Below are positions 1 through 10,052 of a stretch of 64,000 nucleotides of DNA, in pieces. The first letter of the stretch is position 1. Each line of letters begins with the position of its first letter. A model generated the notes under the pieces. It was not told where the DNA came from and ran no database searches. It saw nothing but the letters and a program-made list of their open reading frames with translations. Position numbers and translations under genes: made by a program. Origin of the DNA: Vicia villosa (lineage: Eukaryota; Streptophyta; Magnoliopsida; Fabales; Fabaceae); NCBI RefSeq assembly GCF_029867415.1, contig NC_081185.1, forward strand, positions 85,657,452-85,721,451, in the 5' to 3' direction.

Positions 1-332
1 AAAGCAATAACCACTATTCCCCCTAACAACTTTGAGTTCCAACTGTGCTTGTCGCTTCAGATTGATAATGATTTGATTGAAGATCCTTTGATGAAGTACA
101 GACTTTTCAGGTGACGAAGTATAGACTAATGCAGTTACTTTGTCATAAATCCCTAATTTTTGCCTAGATTGCCCTTTCAGGTTTTCAATCTACCAGGATG
201 AATTTTTTCTGTTTATTGTCTCTAATTTTTGCCTGGACCGCCCTTTCGGGTTTTCAGTCCACCGAGACGCTCATTTTTGCCTAAGTCGCCCTTTGCGGGT
301 TTTCGACTTACCGAGCTGTTCTTTTGTATTTT
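1..332 (-). other. Ogre-1 3' untranslated region
   Basis: This lies between the pol stop codon and the 3' LTR beyond the window. It carries no ORF of note. Three spaced copies of a ~35-nt unit occupy 157-312 and are described separately. Short tandem or variable repeats in the 3'UTR of Tat/Ogre elements are known to be hypervariable and to seed satellites. Confidence 0.75.
157..312 (-). repeat. three spaced hairpin units with covarying stems in Ogre 3'UTR
   Basis: Read on the minus strand each unit is GGT, a 6-nt stem arm, AAAA, a CCC-GAAA-GGG-type mini-hairpin, the matching arm, then AGGCAAAAAT. Plus-strand arm positions: unit 1 at 166-171/186-191 (agattg/caatct), unit 2 at 235-240/255-260 (ggaccg/cagtcc, one G-U pair in RNA), unit 3 at 283-288/304-309 (aagtcg/cgactt). 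The stem sequences differ among units but still pair, whereas the loop region is nearly constant. The structure is inferred by eye. Confidence 0.75.
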
Positions 333-3300
333 TTAGACAAAGTATTTCTTGACTGCATCTGCATTCACAGGATGTGGGAGTTCATCACCATCCATGGTAG
401 TAAGAATCATGGCACCGCCAGAAAATGCTCTTTTGACAACATACGGGCCTTCATAATTAGGAGACCATTTGCCCCTAGAATCTGGTTGAAAAGACAAGAT
501 CTTTTTAAGCACAAGGTCGCCTTCTTGAAATTCACGAGGTCGAACCTTTTTGTTGAAGGCGTGTTTCATCCTTGCTTGGTATAACTGTCCATGGCATAGA
601 GCAGTCATACGTTTTTCTTCGATTAAGTTCAACTGATCGTATCTGCTTTGACACCATTCAGCCTCTGATAACTTAGTCTCCATGAGGACTCTCATTGATG
701 GGATTTCAACTTCTACGGGGAGCACAGCTTCCATGCCGTATACTAGAGAAAAGGGAGTTGCCCCTGTTGAAGTACGCACTGAAGTACGGTACCCATGTAA
801 AGCAAATGGCAGCATTTCATGCCAGTCTTTGTAAGTGACGACCATTTTCTGGACGATCTTCTTAATGTTCTTGTTAGCAGCTTCAACGGCGCCGTTCATT
901 TTTGGTCTGTAAGGAGAAGAGTTATGATGCTCAATCTTGAATTCCTCACACAATTCTTTCATCATCTTGTTATTCAGGTTTGAACCATTATCAGTAATGA
1001 TCTTGCTGGGAATACCATATCGGCAAATGATGTTATTCTTGATAAACCTCACAACCACTTGTCTTGTAACATTGGCGTAAGATGCTGCTTCGACCCATTT
1101 GGTGAAGTAATCAATTGCTACCAAGATGAAACGATGACCGTTTGAAGCTTTCGGTTCGATCATTCCAATCATGTCGATACCCCACATGGAGAAAGGCCAT
1201 GGAGATGAGAGAACGTTGAGTAGAGTCGGTGGCACATGGATCTTATCTGCATAGATCTGGCACTTGTGACATCTCTTCACGTGTTTATAACAGTCAGATT
1301 CCATTGTCAACCAATAGTATCCTGCTCTTAAGATCTTTTTGGACATTGCATGCCCATTTGAATGAGTTCCAAAGGACCCTTCATGCACTTCATGCATTAA
1401 CATGTCTGCTTCGTGTCTGTCCACGCATCTGAGCAAAACCATGTCGAAGTTTCTTTTGTATAGCACATCTCCGTTCAGGAAGAAACTGCCAGAAAGTCTC
1501 CTTAGAGTTTTCTTATCTTTGTTTGATGCCCCAAGCGGGTACTCTTGAGTTTGAAGGAAGCGTTTGATGTCGTGGAACCACGGTTTATCATCGATGACTG
1601 CTTCAGTTGCAAACACATAGGCGGGCCTTTCAAGGCGCGTAATTCTGACTTTAGGCACATCATTCCAGTGATTGACTTTGAACATGGAAGATAGAGTAGC
1701 CAAGGCGTCTGCCATTCGATTCTGATCTCGAGGTATATGATGCAATTCAACCTTGTTGAAGAAAGTCAACAGACGTCTTGCATAATCTCTGTAAGGAATC
1801 AAGCCAGGGTGGTAAGTTTCCCACTTGTCTTTGATTTGGTTGATCACAAGAGCGGAATCTCCATATATGTCAAGGATCTTGATCCTTAAGTCAATGGCTT
1901 CTTCGAGACCCATGATACAAGCTTCATATTCTGCGATGTTGTTGGTGCAATCAAATAGCAGTCTGGCGGAGAACGGGATATGAGTACCCTTGGGAGTGAT
2001 GATGATTGCCCCAATTCCATTGCCAAAAGCGTTTACTGCTCCATCAAAAATTAGGCCCCATCTTGATCCAGGCTCAGGACCTTCTTCAGGTAACGGTTCA
2101 TCACAATCTTTCATCTTCAAGTACAAGACATCTTCATCAGGAAAGTCAAACTTGAGAGATTGATATTCATTAATTGGTTGATGCGCCAAGTGATCGGCGA
2201 GAATGCTTCCCTTGACCGCTTTTTGAGCACGGTATTCAATGTCATATTCGGATAACAGCATTTGCCATCGGGCAATCCTTCCTGTTAAGGCAGGCTTTTC
2301 AAAGACATACTTGATCGGATCCATTTTGGAGATTAACCAAGTAGTATTGTTGATCATGTATTGGCGGAGACGTTTTGAAGCCCAAGCCAAAGCACAACAT
2401 GTTTTTTCGAGCATGGAGTAACGAGACTCACAGTCTGTGAATTTCTTACTCAAGTAATAGATGGCATGCTCCTTCTTACCAGTTTCATCTTGCTGTCCAA
2501 GCATACAACCCATGGATTCTTCTAACACAGTAAGGTACATGATTAATGGTCTTCCTTCAACTGGAGGAATCAATATTGGTGGTTCTAACAGGTATTCCTT
2601 GATACTGTCGAACGCTTTCTGGCAATCTTCAGTCCATACAACCCCTTGATCTTTGCGGAGAAGCTTGAAAATTGGCCCACATGTAGCAGTCATTTGAGAG
2701 ATAAATCTGGAGATATAGTTCAATCGTCCGAGAAATCCTCTTACTTGTTTTTCAGTTTTTGGTGCAGGCATCTCTTGAATAGCTCTGACTTTGTCGGGAT
2801 CTACTTCAATACCTCTTTGGCTGACAATGAAACCCAAGAGTTTTCCAGATCTAACCCCAAAAGTACATTTGTTAGGATTCAAGCGAAGCTGATATTTCCT
2901 TAGTCGTTGAAACAACTTCAAAAGGTATTCAATATGTTCTTCTTCTGTGCTGGACTTGGCTATCATGTCGTCCACATAGACTTCAATTTCTTTATGCATC
3001 ATGTCATGAAAGAGAGTAGTCATTGCCCTTTGGTAAGTTGCACCTGCGTTCTTTAATCCAAACGGCATCACTTTGTAGCAAAAGGTACCCCATGGGGTGA
3101 TGAAAGATGTCTTCTCCATGTCTTCAGGAGCCATCTTGATCTGATTATAACCGGAGAACCCGTCCATGAAGGAAAAGACGTTGAACTTAGCGGTGTTATC
3201 AACCAGCATGTCGATATGCGGTAATGGAAAGTCATCTTTTGGACTGGCCTTGTTCAAGTCACGGTAGTCAACACACATTCTGACTTTGCCATCTTTCTTC

Positions 3301-3806
3301 GGAACTGGCACTATGTTGGCCAACCATTGAGGATACTCTGAGGTGACTAGAAAACCTGCGTCGAGCTGTTTCTGAACTTCCACTTTGATCTTGTTAGCCA
3401 TATCAGGGTGAGTCCTTCGCAATTTCTGCTTAACCGGCGGACATTCTGGCTTCAATGGCAAGTAATGCTGAACAATATTGGTATCCAACCCAGGCATGTC
3501 TTGGTAGGACCAGGCAAACACGTCAACATATTCTTTGAGAAGGTCTGTCAACTTACTCTTGATATCAGCATCAAGCAGCGATCCAATGGTCACTTCTTTT
3601 TTGTCTTCTTCAGAACCCAAGTTGATTTTTTCTAAAGGCTCTTTGTGAGGCAGAATGGCTCTTTCCTCGTGCTTAAGTAACCGAGAGATCTCGTCCGGAA
3701 TCTCCTCTTCTTCCTCTTCTTCGGCTTCGAACACAGGAAACTCAAAGTTGGGAGAGGGCATAGGGTTATTGCATTCAATGGGTTTATCAATAGTAAATCT
3801 GCACAT
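333..3806 (-). CDS. pol: Ogre-1 pol: reverse transcriptase - RNase H (two types) - integrase
   Basis: 1157 codons, no internal stops. Reverse transcriptase spans about residues 90-330 with the YVDD active site at 277-280. The canonical RNase H region follows, then a second archaeal-type RNase H at about 580-710 (Asp in FDGA at 588, then AEYEAC, YGDSAL and a late NRMADA), a Tat-lineage trait. Integrase follows: an HHCC zinc region ending KRCHKC, then Asp in GIDM, Asp 939 in TDNGS and Glu in GAVEA. The acidic N-terminus (poly-Glu, about residues 27-37) links to gag-pro. The first ATG is probably not the true start: splicing at 3799 would join residue 4 onward in frame to gag-pro. Expressed only as a polyprotein (family knowledge). 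Confidence 0.95.
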   Translation of the reverse strand: MCRFTIDKPIECNNPMPSPNFEFPVFEAEEEEEEEIPDEISRLLKHEERAILPHKEPLEKINLGSEEDKKEVTIGSLLDADIKSKLTDLLKEYVDVFAWSYQDMPGLDTNIVQHYLPLKPECPPVKQKLRRTHPDMANKIKVEVQKQLDAGFLVTSEYPQWLANIVPVPKKDGKVRMCVDYRDLNKASPKDDFPLPHIDMLVDNTAKFNVFSFMDGFSGYNQIKMAPEDMEKTSFITPWGTFCYKVMPFGLKNAGATYQRAMTTLFHDMMHKEIEVYVDDMIAKSSTEEEHIEYLLKLFQRLRKYQLRLNPNKCTFGVRSGKLLGFIVSQRGIEVDPDKVRAIQEMPAPKTEKQVRGFLGRLNYISRFISQMTATCGPIFKLLRKDQGVVWTEDCQKAFDSIKEYLLEPPILIPPVEGRPLIMYLTVLEESMGCMLGQQDETGKKEHAIYYLSKKFTDCESRYSMLEKTCCALAWASKRLRQYMINNTTWLISKMDPIKYVFEKPALTGRIARWQMLLSEYDIEYRAQKAVKGSILADHLAHQPINEYQSLKFDFPDEDVLYLKMKDCDEPLPEEGPEPGSRWGLIFDGAVNAFGNGIGAIIITPKGTHIPFSARLLFDCTNNIAEYEACIMGLEEAIDLRIKILDIYGDSALVINQIKDKWETYHPGLIPYRDYARRLLTFFNKVELHHIPRDQNRMADALATLSSMFKVNHWNDVPKVRITRLERPAYVFATEAVIDDKPWFHDIKRFLQTQEYPLGASNKDKKTLRRLSGSFFLNGDVLYKRNFDMVLLRCVDRHEADMLMHEVHEGSFGTHSNGHAMSKKILRAGYYWLTMESDCYKHVKRCHKCQIYADKIHVPPTLLNVLSSPWPFSMWGIDMIGMIEPKASNGHRFILVAIDYFTKWVEAASYANVTRQVVVRFIKNNIICRYGIPSKIITDNGSNLNNKMMKELCEEFKIEHHNSSPYRPKMNGAVEAANKNIKKIVQKMVVTYKDWHEMLPFALHGYRTSVRTSTGATPFSLVYGMEAVLPVEVEIPSMRVLMETKLSEAEWCQSRYDQLNLIEEKRMTALCHGQLYQARMKHAFNKKVRPREFQEGDLVLKKILSFQPDSRGKWSPNYEGPYVVKRAFSGGAMILTTMDGDELPHPVNADAVKKYFV

Positions 3807-4159
3807 GTGATTTATATCTATTTTAGAAAATTTATGAATGCAAGAGCGTATGCAGATTTTTTTTGAAAAGTTTTTTTTTTATTTTTATTTTGGGTTTTTT
3901 AGGATTACCATTTCCAGAAAAAAGCAAAAAATAAAACATATAATGTAGGGAATTCAAAATGACGCTTTATTTATGATTCATTTTTGAAACAAAGCCCTAA
4001 ACACAAACTCATTTGTCTTGGGCAGGACAAAGAGGGAAACTTTTAAAACAAAGCCCTATACACAAAGTTATTTGGGCGGAACATTTAAAAGCAAAGCCCT
4101 ATAAAACATCTCTCTGCTTTGGGCAAGGCAGGAGGTCAAAATAACAGCGAGGTGATTAC
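3799..4159 (-). other. predicted 361-bp spliceosomal intron between pro and RT
   Basis: On the minus strand the donor is GTAATC starting at 4159, overlapping the last Lys codon and stop of gag-pro, and the acceptor is TGTGCAG ending at 3799. Removing it leaves two bases of a Lys codon that are completed by the first base of exon 2, so gag-pro continues in phase into RT. An intron at this place is a known peculiarity of Ogre elements. The exact sites are my prediction. The tract before the acceptor is AT-rich rather than strongly pyrimidine-rich. Confidence 0.7.
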
Positions 4160-7100
4160 TTTGAGCGGCGAACAACATTCGGAACGTCGACAGCCTTCCA
4201 GTAGCAACGAACTCCTCTGTGTATTATGTATTCAGGAAAATTCTCCCCAGAATGATCTTCAGTATTGACATCGTTTGCTGGTCGAGCAGGATTTGAAGGT
4301 CCTGGTTTGTCAACCTTGTTCTTTGTAGAGTTGAAACGGTCTTCTTCTACTTCTTGAAGAGCATAAGACGAGTCACAATCTTCAGAATTTTCAGGATGTG
4401 TTTCCCAGTCTTCAGGATGAAGAGACTCATTGTCAGCGACACTTTCTGAGTCAGTTGCGGGACCATCTTCCCCTTCATCTTCAAAAATGGCATTTATGTG
4501 ATAATAACCATCTTCAGGATTATGAACCTTGGCAGATACATTGAATCCGAAATCTTCAGTAACTTCAGGCTGCTGAGAAAATTGACAGGGCTGATAAGCC
4601 TCTTCTGGTTGACTATTATATTCAAAGGAATCTCCCCATCCAGTTGGTTGGATATCCTCAATCGCAATCTTGTAACTTTCAGGTGCAGAGTATTTCACCA
4701 TATAATCAAATTTTCCACTTGGTTGTCCCAAAGTGTCCCATATTTCTGCAGGAACAGACTCAGTTTCATTGCCTTTGGATTCTTCTGAAGGAGGATATGG
4801 TTCTTCCTGAGATATGTATCCCGAGTCATTGAGATAACATTTCCATTCTTCTTCAGGATCAGGTAGACCTTCTTCGATGCATTCCTCAATAAGGACATTG
4901 ACCTCTTGAGGAATTGGGTTAAGGAATCCTCCACTAAGGAATGTTTCTTTGATCGGACGAAGGGTTTCATCCTTCTTAGTGCAGTTTGAGAATGTTGGTG
5001 AACATCCGAGACCTGCTCTAGTTTCAATCTTGGTAGGGATCATAACTTGCCCCCAGCCAGTGGTAGTTCCATCTTTTACTACTTTTACTGCCTCTTTGTA
5101 AGAAGAAATTGATGCTTTCTTTTTGGAAGACTCGTCTTCTAAAGAGAGACCTTGGAACTGAGTTCCTTCCACATCATCAGCACCGATGAAAGAGAAATTG
5201 GATAAATGACTCACCATTAAGGCTTGCTCCCCACTTATTGTTACCAATTTTCCATTTGTCACAAACTTTAACTTTTGATGGAGCGTAGAAGTCACTGCCC
5301 CTGCTTCGTGGATCCATGGTCGTCCCAACAGACAGCTATAAGCAGCTTGAATGTCCATGACCTGGAAGGTGATTTGAAATGTATGTGGACCAATTGTCAT
5401 GGGAAGGTTGACTTCACCGATAACAGATTTTCGCGATCCATCAAATGCTTTGACAACTACACCACTGAACTTCATAGGCATTCCTTGGTAAGACAAGCGA
5501 GCAAGAGTCGTCTTTGGCATCACATTCAAGGAAGATCCGGTGTCTACTAACACATTGGACAAAGAGTCTGACTGACAGTTCATAGAAATGTGTAAAGCAA
5601 GATTGTGATTTCTGCCCTCCTCGGGGAGTTCTTCATCACAGAAGCTTAAATTGTTGCAAGCAGTTATGTTGGCTATTATCCCATCAAAGTGATCAACAGT
5701 CACATCATGATCTACAAAAGCTTGATCTAAGACTTTCATCAGGGCTTCCCTGTGGGCTTCTGAATTTAACAGCAATGAAAGTATTGAGATTTTTGAAGGA
5801 GTCTGCATAAGCTGATCCACAATCTTGTATTCACTTCTTTTGATAAGCTTCAAAATTTCATCAAAGTCTGGATTGACATTGGTTCCACTGGATTGACCAA
5901 CATCAATGTTTGTATTACTGACAGGAGTTTCCTCAGGATTCCCCACTGGCGTATTGACAGGATTTTGCCTGGTTGCAGGAGCAACAGCCTGCTTTGGAGG
6001 TAGTGGAGTATACACACGTCCACTTCTTGTTACACGACTTACATCAGCGATGTTTACGACAGATGAAAGAGTTGGTAAAGGAACTTCTTGTCCGTCCTTT
6101 ATCATTGTGGCATTGTAGTTGTATGGAACTGCCTTGTCAGAGTCATAAGGAACAGGTCCAGGTAAACAAATGATCAAAGGAGCAATAGGAACCTTCGGCT
6201 TGTTGTAAGTAACTTCCATGCGCTCCGGCATGTTGAAATGAGGAATGATGACGTTAACTGTAGGCATTTCCGAGTTGATATCTGAGACTAAAAGCTCATG
6301 CGGATAGCATCCTATCATGTTAACTTCATTTTCATCCCTATTTCGGTAGATCTGAAGAGTACCATTATCCAACAGAACTTGGAGATCTCTTCTCACAATT
6401 GAACATCCGTGAGGATCTACACAGCATATTCTACAGGAACCGTATTGATGCTGGCGAAAATTCTGCCTCCGACAAAGAGTGGCGTGCATTTGTACCAAAT
6501 TGGCTCTTGAGTAATTGATATTATAGACCCGGTATGGACCAGGACATCCATACACCATGTTTACAACATGCCCTCCATGATTGGGCAGCGGATTTGCTTG
6601 CACATTTGGATTCAAATTTCTGAAAGAGAGAAGATTAGATCTAACCAACCTCTGAACTTCATATTTCAAAGCTATGCAATGCTCAAGATCATGGCCAGGT
6701 GCTCCTTGATGATAAGGGCATGAGACCTCAGCTTTGTACCACCATGGGAGTCTCTCAGGTACTGGTGGTGGTGCTTTAGTTTGAATAAGGCCTCTTTCAA
6801 TCAGTGCAGGGTACAATTCTGTGTAGGTCATTGGAATCGGATCAAACTGTGGAGCTCTTTGCACACGATTCTGATTATTGTTCAGCTGCTGAGCCTGTGG
6901 TCGAGGCTGTTGTTGCTGAAACTGTGGGGTAAATCCCGGATTCGGTGCTGAATTAACGACTGGCGCAATAGCAGCAATCTGTTGTCGACGATTGATATTT
7001 CCTCTTGGCTTCCCTTGGGATACCATGTCAACACTTTGTTCTTTCTTCTTTGGGAAACCACTTCCGAACTTTTTGGTTCCACTCGAAGATCCACCTTCTT

Positions 7101-8181
7101 TAGTCAAACGTCCTGTTCGGACTCCTTCTTCTAGACGCATCCCCATGTTTACCATTTCGGTGAAATCACTTGGAGCACTAGCAATCATGCGTTCATAATA
7201 AAACGGACTGAGAGTATTCAAGAAGATCTTTGTCATCTCTTTTTCTTTTAATGGTGGATTAATCTGAGCAGCAGTTTCTCTCCATCGTTGGGCGTATTCT
7301 TTGAAAGCTTCATGGTCTTTCTGAGCCATGGATCGGAGCTGATCTCTGTCTGGAGCCATATCCGAGTTATACTTGTATTGTCGGACAAAGGCCTCACCTA
7401 GGTCATTGAAAGTCCGAATATTAGTGCTATCCAAGCCTGTGTACCACTTCAGTGCGGCACCAGTCAAACTGTCTTGAAAGTAATGGATAAGCAACTGATG
7501 ATTATCTGCATAAGTAGACATCTTCCTGGCATACATCACAAGATGGCTTTGTGGACAAGAACTTCCTTTGTATTTCTCAAAGTCAGGGACCTTGAACTTA
7601 GCTGGTATTTGTACACTGGGAACCAAACATAGCTCCTGGGCATTCTTTCCAAACAAATCTTTGCCACGGATAGCTTTAACTTCCAGTTGAATCTTGTTAA
7701 ACTGCTCTTGGAGATCTCCCACAAGATTACGCTGATTTGTGCTATCACCCTGATCATGATAAATCTCATTGCCATCATAAGGAACAGTGTGAACCGTAGG
7801 GGTCGGAACCGTCATAGTGGGTTGAGAAAGTGCCATAGTGACTTGAGAAAAAGTTACCCCCTGATTTGGAGTAAATGCTGAACCTTGCGCAGCAGGCGCT
7901 TCAGTTGTAGCTGTTTGAACCCCAGTGAAATTATGGCGGAAACCTGTACCAAAGCTGAAAGGCGGGCCCCAACCTTCTGGCATGGAGAAAGATGGAATAC
8001 CGAATGCAACTGTAGAAACTGGAGTAGTGACTTCAGATGTTACCGCTGCTTGACTGTTGGGTGGTGGCTGATTCTGTGCGGCCATTAAGGAGTCAACCAG
8101 AGTAGTGAGACTTTCCAACTTTTCCTGAAGGGTGGTTACCGTACCACGGAGCTCAATATTCTCTTGTTCAGAGTGTTCCAT
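4156..8181 (-). CDS. gag-pro: Ogre-1 gag-protease polyprotein
   Basis: 1341 codons. Residues 1-40 form a short heptad-like coiled coil (EQENIELRGTV...), then a Pro/Thr-rich stretch. A retrotransposon gag (capsid-like) domain lies at about 190-350 (FKVPDFEKYKG ... LKWYTGLD ... EYAQRWRE). A Gln/Asn/Pro-rich linker follows, then a knuckle-like C-P-Y-H-x4-G-H-x4-C starting at Cys 488, which is not the classical CCHC spacing. The aspartic protease motif VDTGSS has its catalytic Asp at 880. The C-terminal ~400 residues are acidic and low-complexity. The stop overlaps the predicted splice donor, so unspliced RNA gives gag-pro and spliced RNA gives gag-pro-pol. Fully open. Confidence 0.93.
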   Translation of the reverse strand: MEHSEQENIELRGTVTTLQEKLESLTTLVDSLMAAQNQPPPNSQAAVTSEVTTPVSTVAFGIPSFSMPEGWGPPFSFGTGFRHNFTGVQTATTEAPAAQGSAFTPNQGVTFSQVTMALSQPTMTVPTPTVHTVPYDGNEIYHDQGDSTNQRNLVGDLQEQFNKIQLEVKAIRGKDLFGKNAQELCLVPSVQIPAKFKVPDFEKYKGSSCPQSHLVMYARKMSTYADNHQLLIHYFQDSLTGAALKWYTGLDSTNIRTFNDLGEAFVRQYKYNSDMAPDRDQLRSMAQKDHEAFKEYAQRWRETAAQINPPLKEKEMTKIFLNTLSPFYYERMIASAPSDFTEMVNMGMRLEEGVRTGRLTKEGGSSSGTKKFGSGFPKKKEQSVDMVSQGKPRGNINRRQQIAAIAPVVNSAPNPGFTPQFQQQQPRPQAQQLNNNQNRVQRAPQFDPIPMTYTELYPALIERGLIQTKAPPPVPERLPWWYKAEVSCPYHQGAPGHDLEHCIALKYEVQRLVRSNLLSFRNLNPNVQANPLPNHGGHVVNMVYGCPGPYRVYNINYSRANLVQMHATLCRRQNFRQHQYGSCRICCVDPHGCSIVRRDLQVLLDNGTLQIYRNRDENEVNMIGCYPHELLVSDINSEMPTVNVIIPHFNMPERMEVTYNKPKVPIAPLIICLPGPVPYDSDKAVPYNYNATMIKDGQEVPLPTLSSVVNIADVSRVTRSGRVYTPLPPKQAVAPATRQNPVNTPVGNPEETPVSNTNIDVGQSSGTNVNPDFDEILKLIKRSEYKIVDQLMQTPSKISILSLLLNSEAHREALMKVLDQAFVDHDVTVDHFDGIIANITACNNLSFCDEELPEEGRNHNLALHISMNCQSDSLSNVLVDTGSSLNVMPKTTLARLSYQGMPMKFSGVVVKAFDGSRKSVIGEVNLPMTIGPHTFQITFQVMDIQAAYSCLLGRPWIHEAGAVTSTLHQKLKFVTNGKLVTISGEQALMVSHLSNFSFIGADDVEGTQFQGLSLEDESSKKKASISSYKEAVKVVKDGTTTGWGQVMIPTKIETRAGLGCSPTFSNCTKKDETLRPIKETFLSGGFLNPIPQEVNVLIEECIEEGLPDPEEEWKCYLNDSGYISQEEPYPPSEESKGNETESVPAEIWDTLGQPSGKFDYMVKYSAPESYKIAIEDIQPTGWGDSFEYNSQPEEAYQPCQFSQQPEVTEDFGFNVSAKVHNPEDGYYHINAIFEDEGEDGPATDSESVADNESLHPEDWETHPENSEDCDSSYALQEVEEDRFNSTKNKVDKPGPSNPARPANDVNTEDHSGENFPEYIIHRGVRCYWKAVDVPNVVRRSK

Positions 8182-8516
8182 TACTCTTCTTCTGTTCGAA
8201 CGAGTATTGTATCTGTGATCTGATTGCGAGCGCGGTCGAGAAACTTTGAGACGCGACAGCTTGATGATCTATTGGAGAAAGATCCAAAAGATAAGACTCT
8301 ATACAACAGACTTGATATGCAGAATGATGTATGCAAAAAGAAATTTATGATTTTTCCAAACATTTTTAAGATTATTTCCTTGCAAACATTGGAACATAAA
8401 CAAATCTTTTATTCATTCATTATATTATATTTTTTTTTGCAATAATGGGAAATGTTACAACATTGGAGCGTAGCTCCTTACAAAAGCAAATGATAAATAA
8501 AAAAGCTAAACAAATC
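8182..8516 (-). other. spacer between ORF1 and gag-pro in Ogre-1
   Basis: 335 bp without a convincing ORF, AT-rich in the half next to ORF1. How the downstream gag is translated (reinitiation, internal entry or another splice) is not visible in the sequence. Confidence 0.6.
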
Positions 8517-10052
8517 CTAAACATCTTCATCAGATGAAGAACCAAATGCATTGTGCAGCTTGAGCTTCATGATTTCTTTCCCATAGTAAGCTTTCAACTC
8601 GGCCTTTTCAGCTCTCAGTTTGTCGACAACATTCTTCCAATCATCAGGAGTCGGAGCGTTGCTTGTCGAGGCTTCAAGATTCTTCTTGCTTTCTTTGATG
8701 TATCTTCTGATTGCGGCATCTTTCCGACGAATCTTCTCATCTTTGCTCATGAGCCATCCATCTTGATAATAGAGAGTTTCTTCGTGATCTTTCACTCTTT
8801 TCCTCAACTTTCTATTTTCCTCATCAGTTTTACGAAACTTTTCTTCCCAAGCGTCTTTTTCTAACCTCATCTTGGCTAAAATCTCTTGGTATTCTTCCGT
8901 AGTGTCAATGGGAATGTTGGGTAGTTGAGACACCACAGGGAACATGGGTTTTTCATAATCATAAGGCATTTGAAACTCCTTTGCTCTTTTCTTTACCCAG
9001 CAGGTATAGGCGTTTGTAGCAATGCAATTTCTTTCCCCACCTTTTTCTTTTCTTCGGACGTCGTACCAAGCTCTCACCATTCTTGTCTTCAACCTTTGAG
9101 GATCCTCCCCTTCTCGGTAAAAGTAGCATTCCACTGCGAGACCAATTGGTTTAACTGAATTTGCATATCCGAGTTGTCGTCGGGCTAGGACCGGATTGTA
9201 GTTAATTCCTCCTTGTGTGCCAATGAGAGGTACGTTGGCGAACTCCCCACAACTATCAATGGTTTCTGTACCACAGCGAGCCAAGGTATACCAATGAATA
9301 TCATTATTAGTAAGAGACATAAGTCTTCGAGGCCAACGTAAACCTTCTCGGTTTTCCGTGAAAATAGGGGACTTAGGTAAGTGTGAAACAATCCATTTGT
9401 ACAAAAGAGGTGCACAACATACAATGATTCCACCACCTTGGCGATTCCTATGATGGATAGAGAAATACGTGTCACCAAGCAAAGTCGAAACAGGATTTCC
9501 AATCAGAAAGATCTTTATGGCGTTGATATCAACAAAGTCGTTGACGTTGGGAAACAGAACCAACCCATAAATGAGCAAGGCTAATACAGCTTCAAAAGCT
9601 ATCATGCTACCAGTGTCAATGAAATCAAAGGCTTTCTTTATTAGAAACTGCGAAGTCAAACCCGGAAAATTTCCTTTGGTAGTCCAATTACTTTCTATTT
9701 CAGATTTCTTCAAGTGGATACTTGCTGCAATGGCTGGTGATTTAGGAATGGCTTCCAAACCATTGAAAGGTATTTTGTCAGACACAGGAATACCCAAAAG
9801 ATCGGCGTATTCTTCCAAGGTTGGTACCAACTGATAGTCTGGAAAGGTAAAACAACGGTAGACGGGATCATAAAACTGAACCAGAGTTTTGAGAAGTCCT
9901 TCATCAACATGAGTGTTCAAGATAGGCAAAAGCTTTCCATGGCTTTTCCTAAAATCAGAAGGATTTTGTACAGAAGATGCTAACTCCTTCAGCCTTTCCA
10001 CATTAGGCATTTTGAAATCATACTTTTTGGTATGCCTTTTTACCCACTCCAT
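8517..10052 (-). CDS. Ogre-1 ORF1 protein, plant-mobile-domain-like, unknown function
   Basis: 511 codons starting at an ATG (MEWVKRHTKK). The first ~350 residues match the ORF1 found upstream of gag in Ogre elements, with the conserved run VQFYDPVYRCFTFPDYQLVP and later LFPNVNDFVDINAIKIFLIG. This resembles the transposon-derived plant mobile domain/DUF7745-like group; that family name is from memory and unchecked. The C-terminal ~130 residues are highly charged and predicted coiled coil (EEYQEILAKMRLEKDAWEEK...). No catalytic motif is recognised. Ogre-2 carries a diverged homologue at 16292-17725. The role in retrotransposition is unknown. Confidence 0.9.
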   Translation of the reverse strand: MEWVKRHTKKYDFKMPNVERLKELASSVQNPSDFRKSHGKLLPILNTHVDEGLLKTLVQFYDPVYRCFTFPDYQLVPTLEEYADLLGIPVSDKIPFNGLEAIPKSPAIAASIHLKKSEIESNWTTKGNFPGLTSQFLIKKAFDFIDTGSMIAFEAVLALLIYGLVLFPNVNDFVDINAIKIFLIGNPVSTLLGDTYFSIHHRNRQGGGIIVCCAPLLYKWIVSHLPKSPIFTENREGLRWPRRLMSLTNNDIHWYTLARCGTETIDSCGEFANVPLIGTQGGINYNPVLARRQLGYANSVKPIGLAVECYFYREGEDPQRLKTRMVRAWYDVRRKEKGGERNCIATNAYTCWVKKRAKEFQMPYDYEKPMFPVVSQLPNIPIDTTEEYQEILAKMRLEKDAWEEKFRKTDEENRKLRKRVKDHEETLYYQDGWLMSKDEKIRRKDAAIRRYIKESKKNLEASTSNAPTPDDWKNVVDKLRAEKAELKAYYGKEIMKLKLHNAFGSSSDEDV

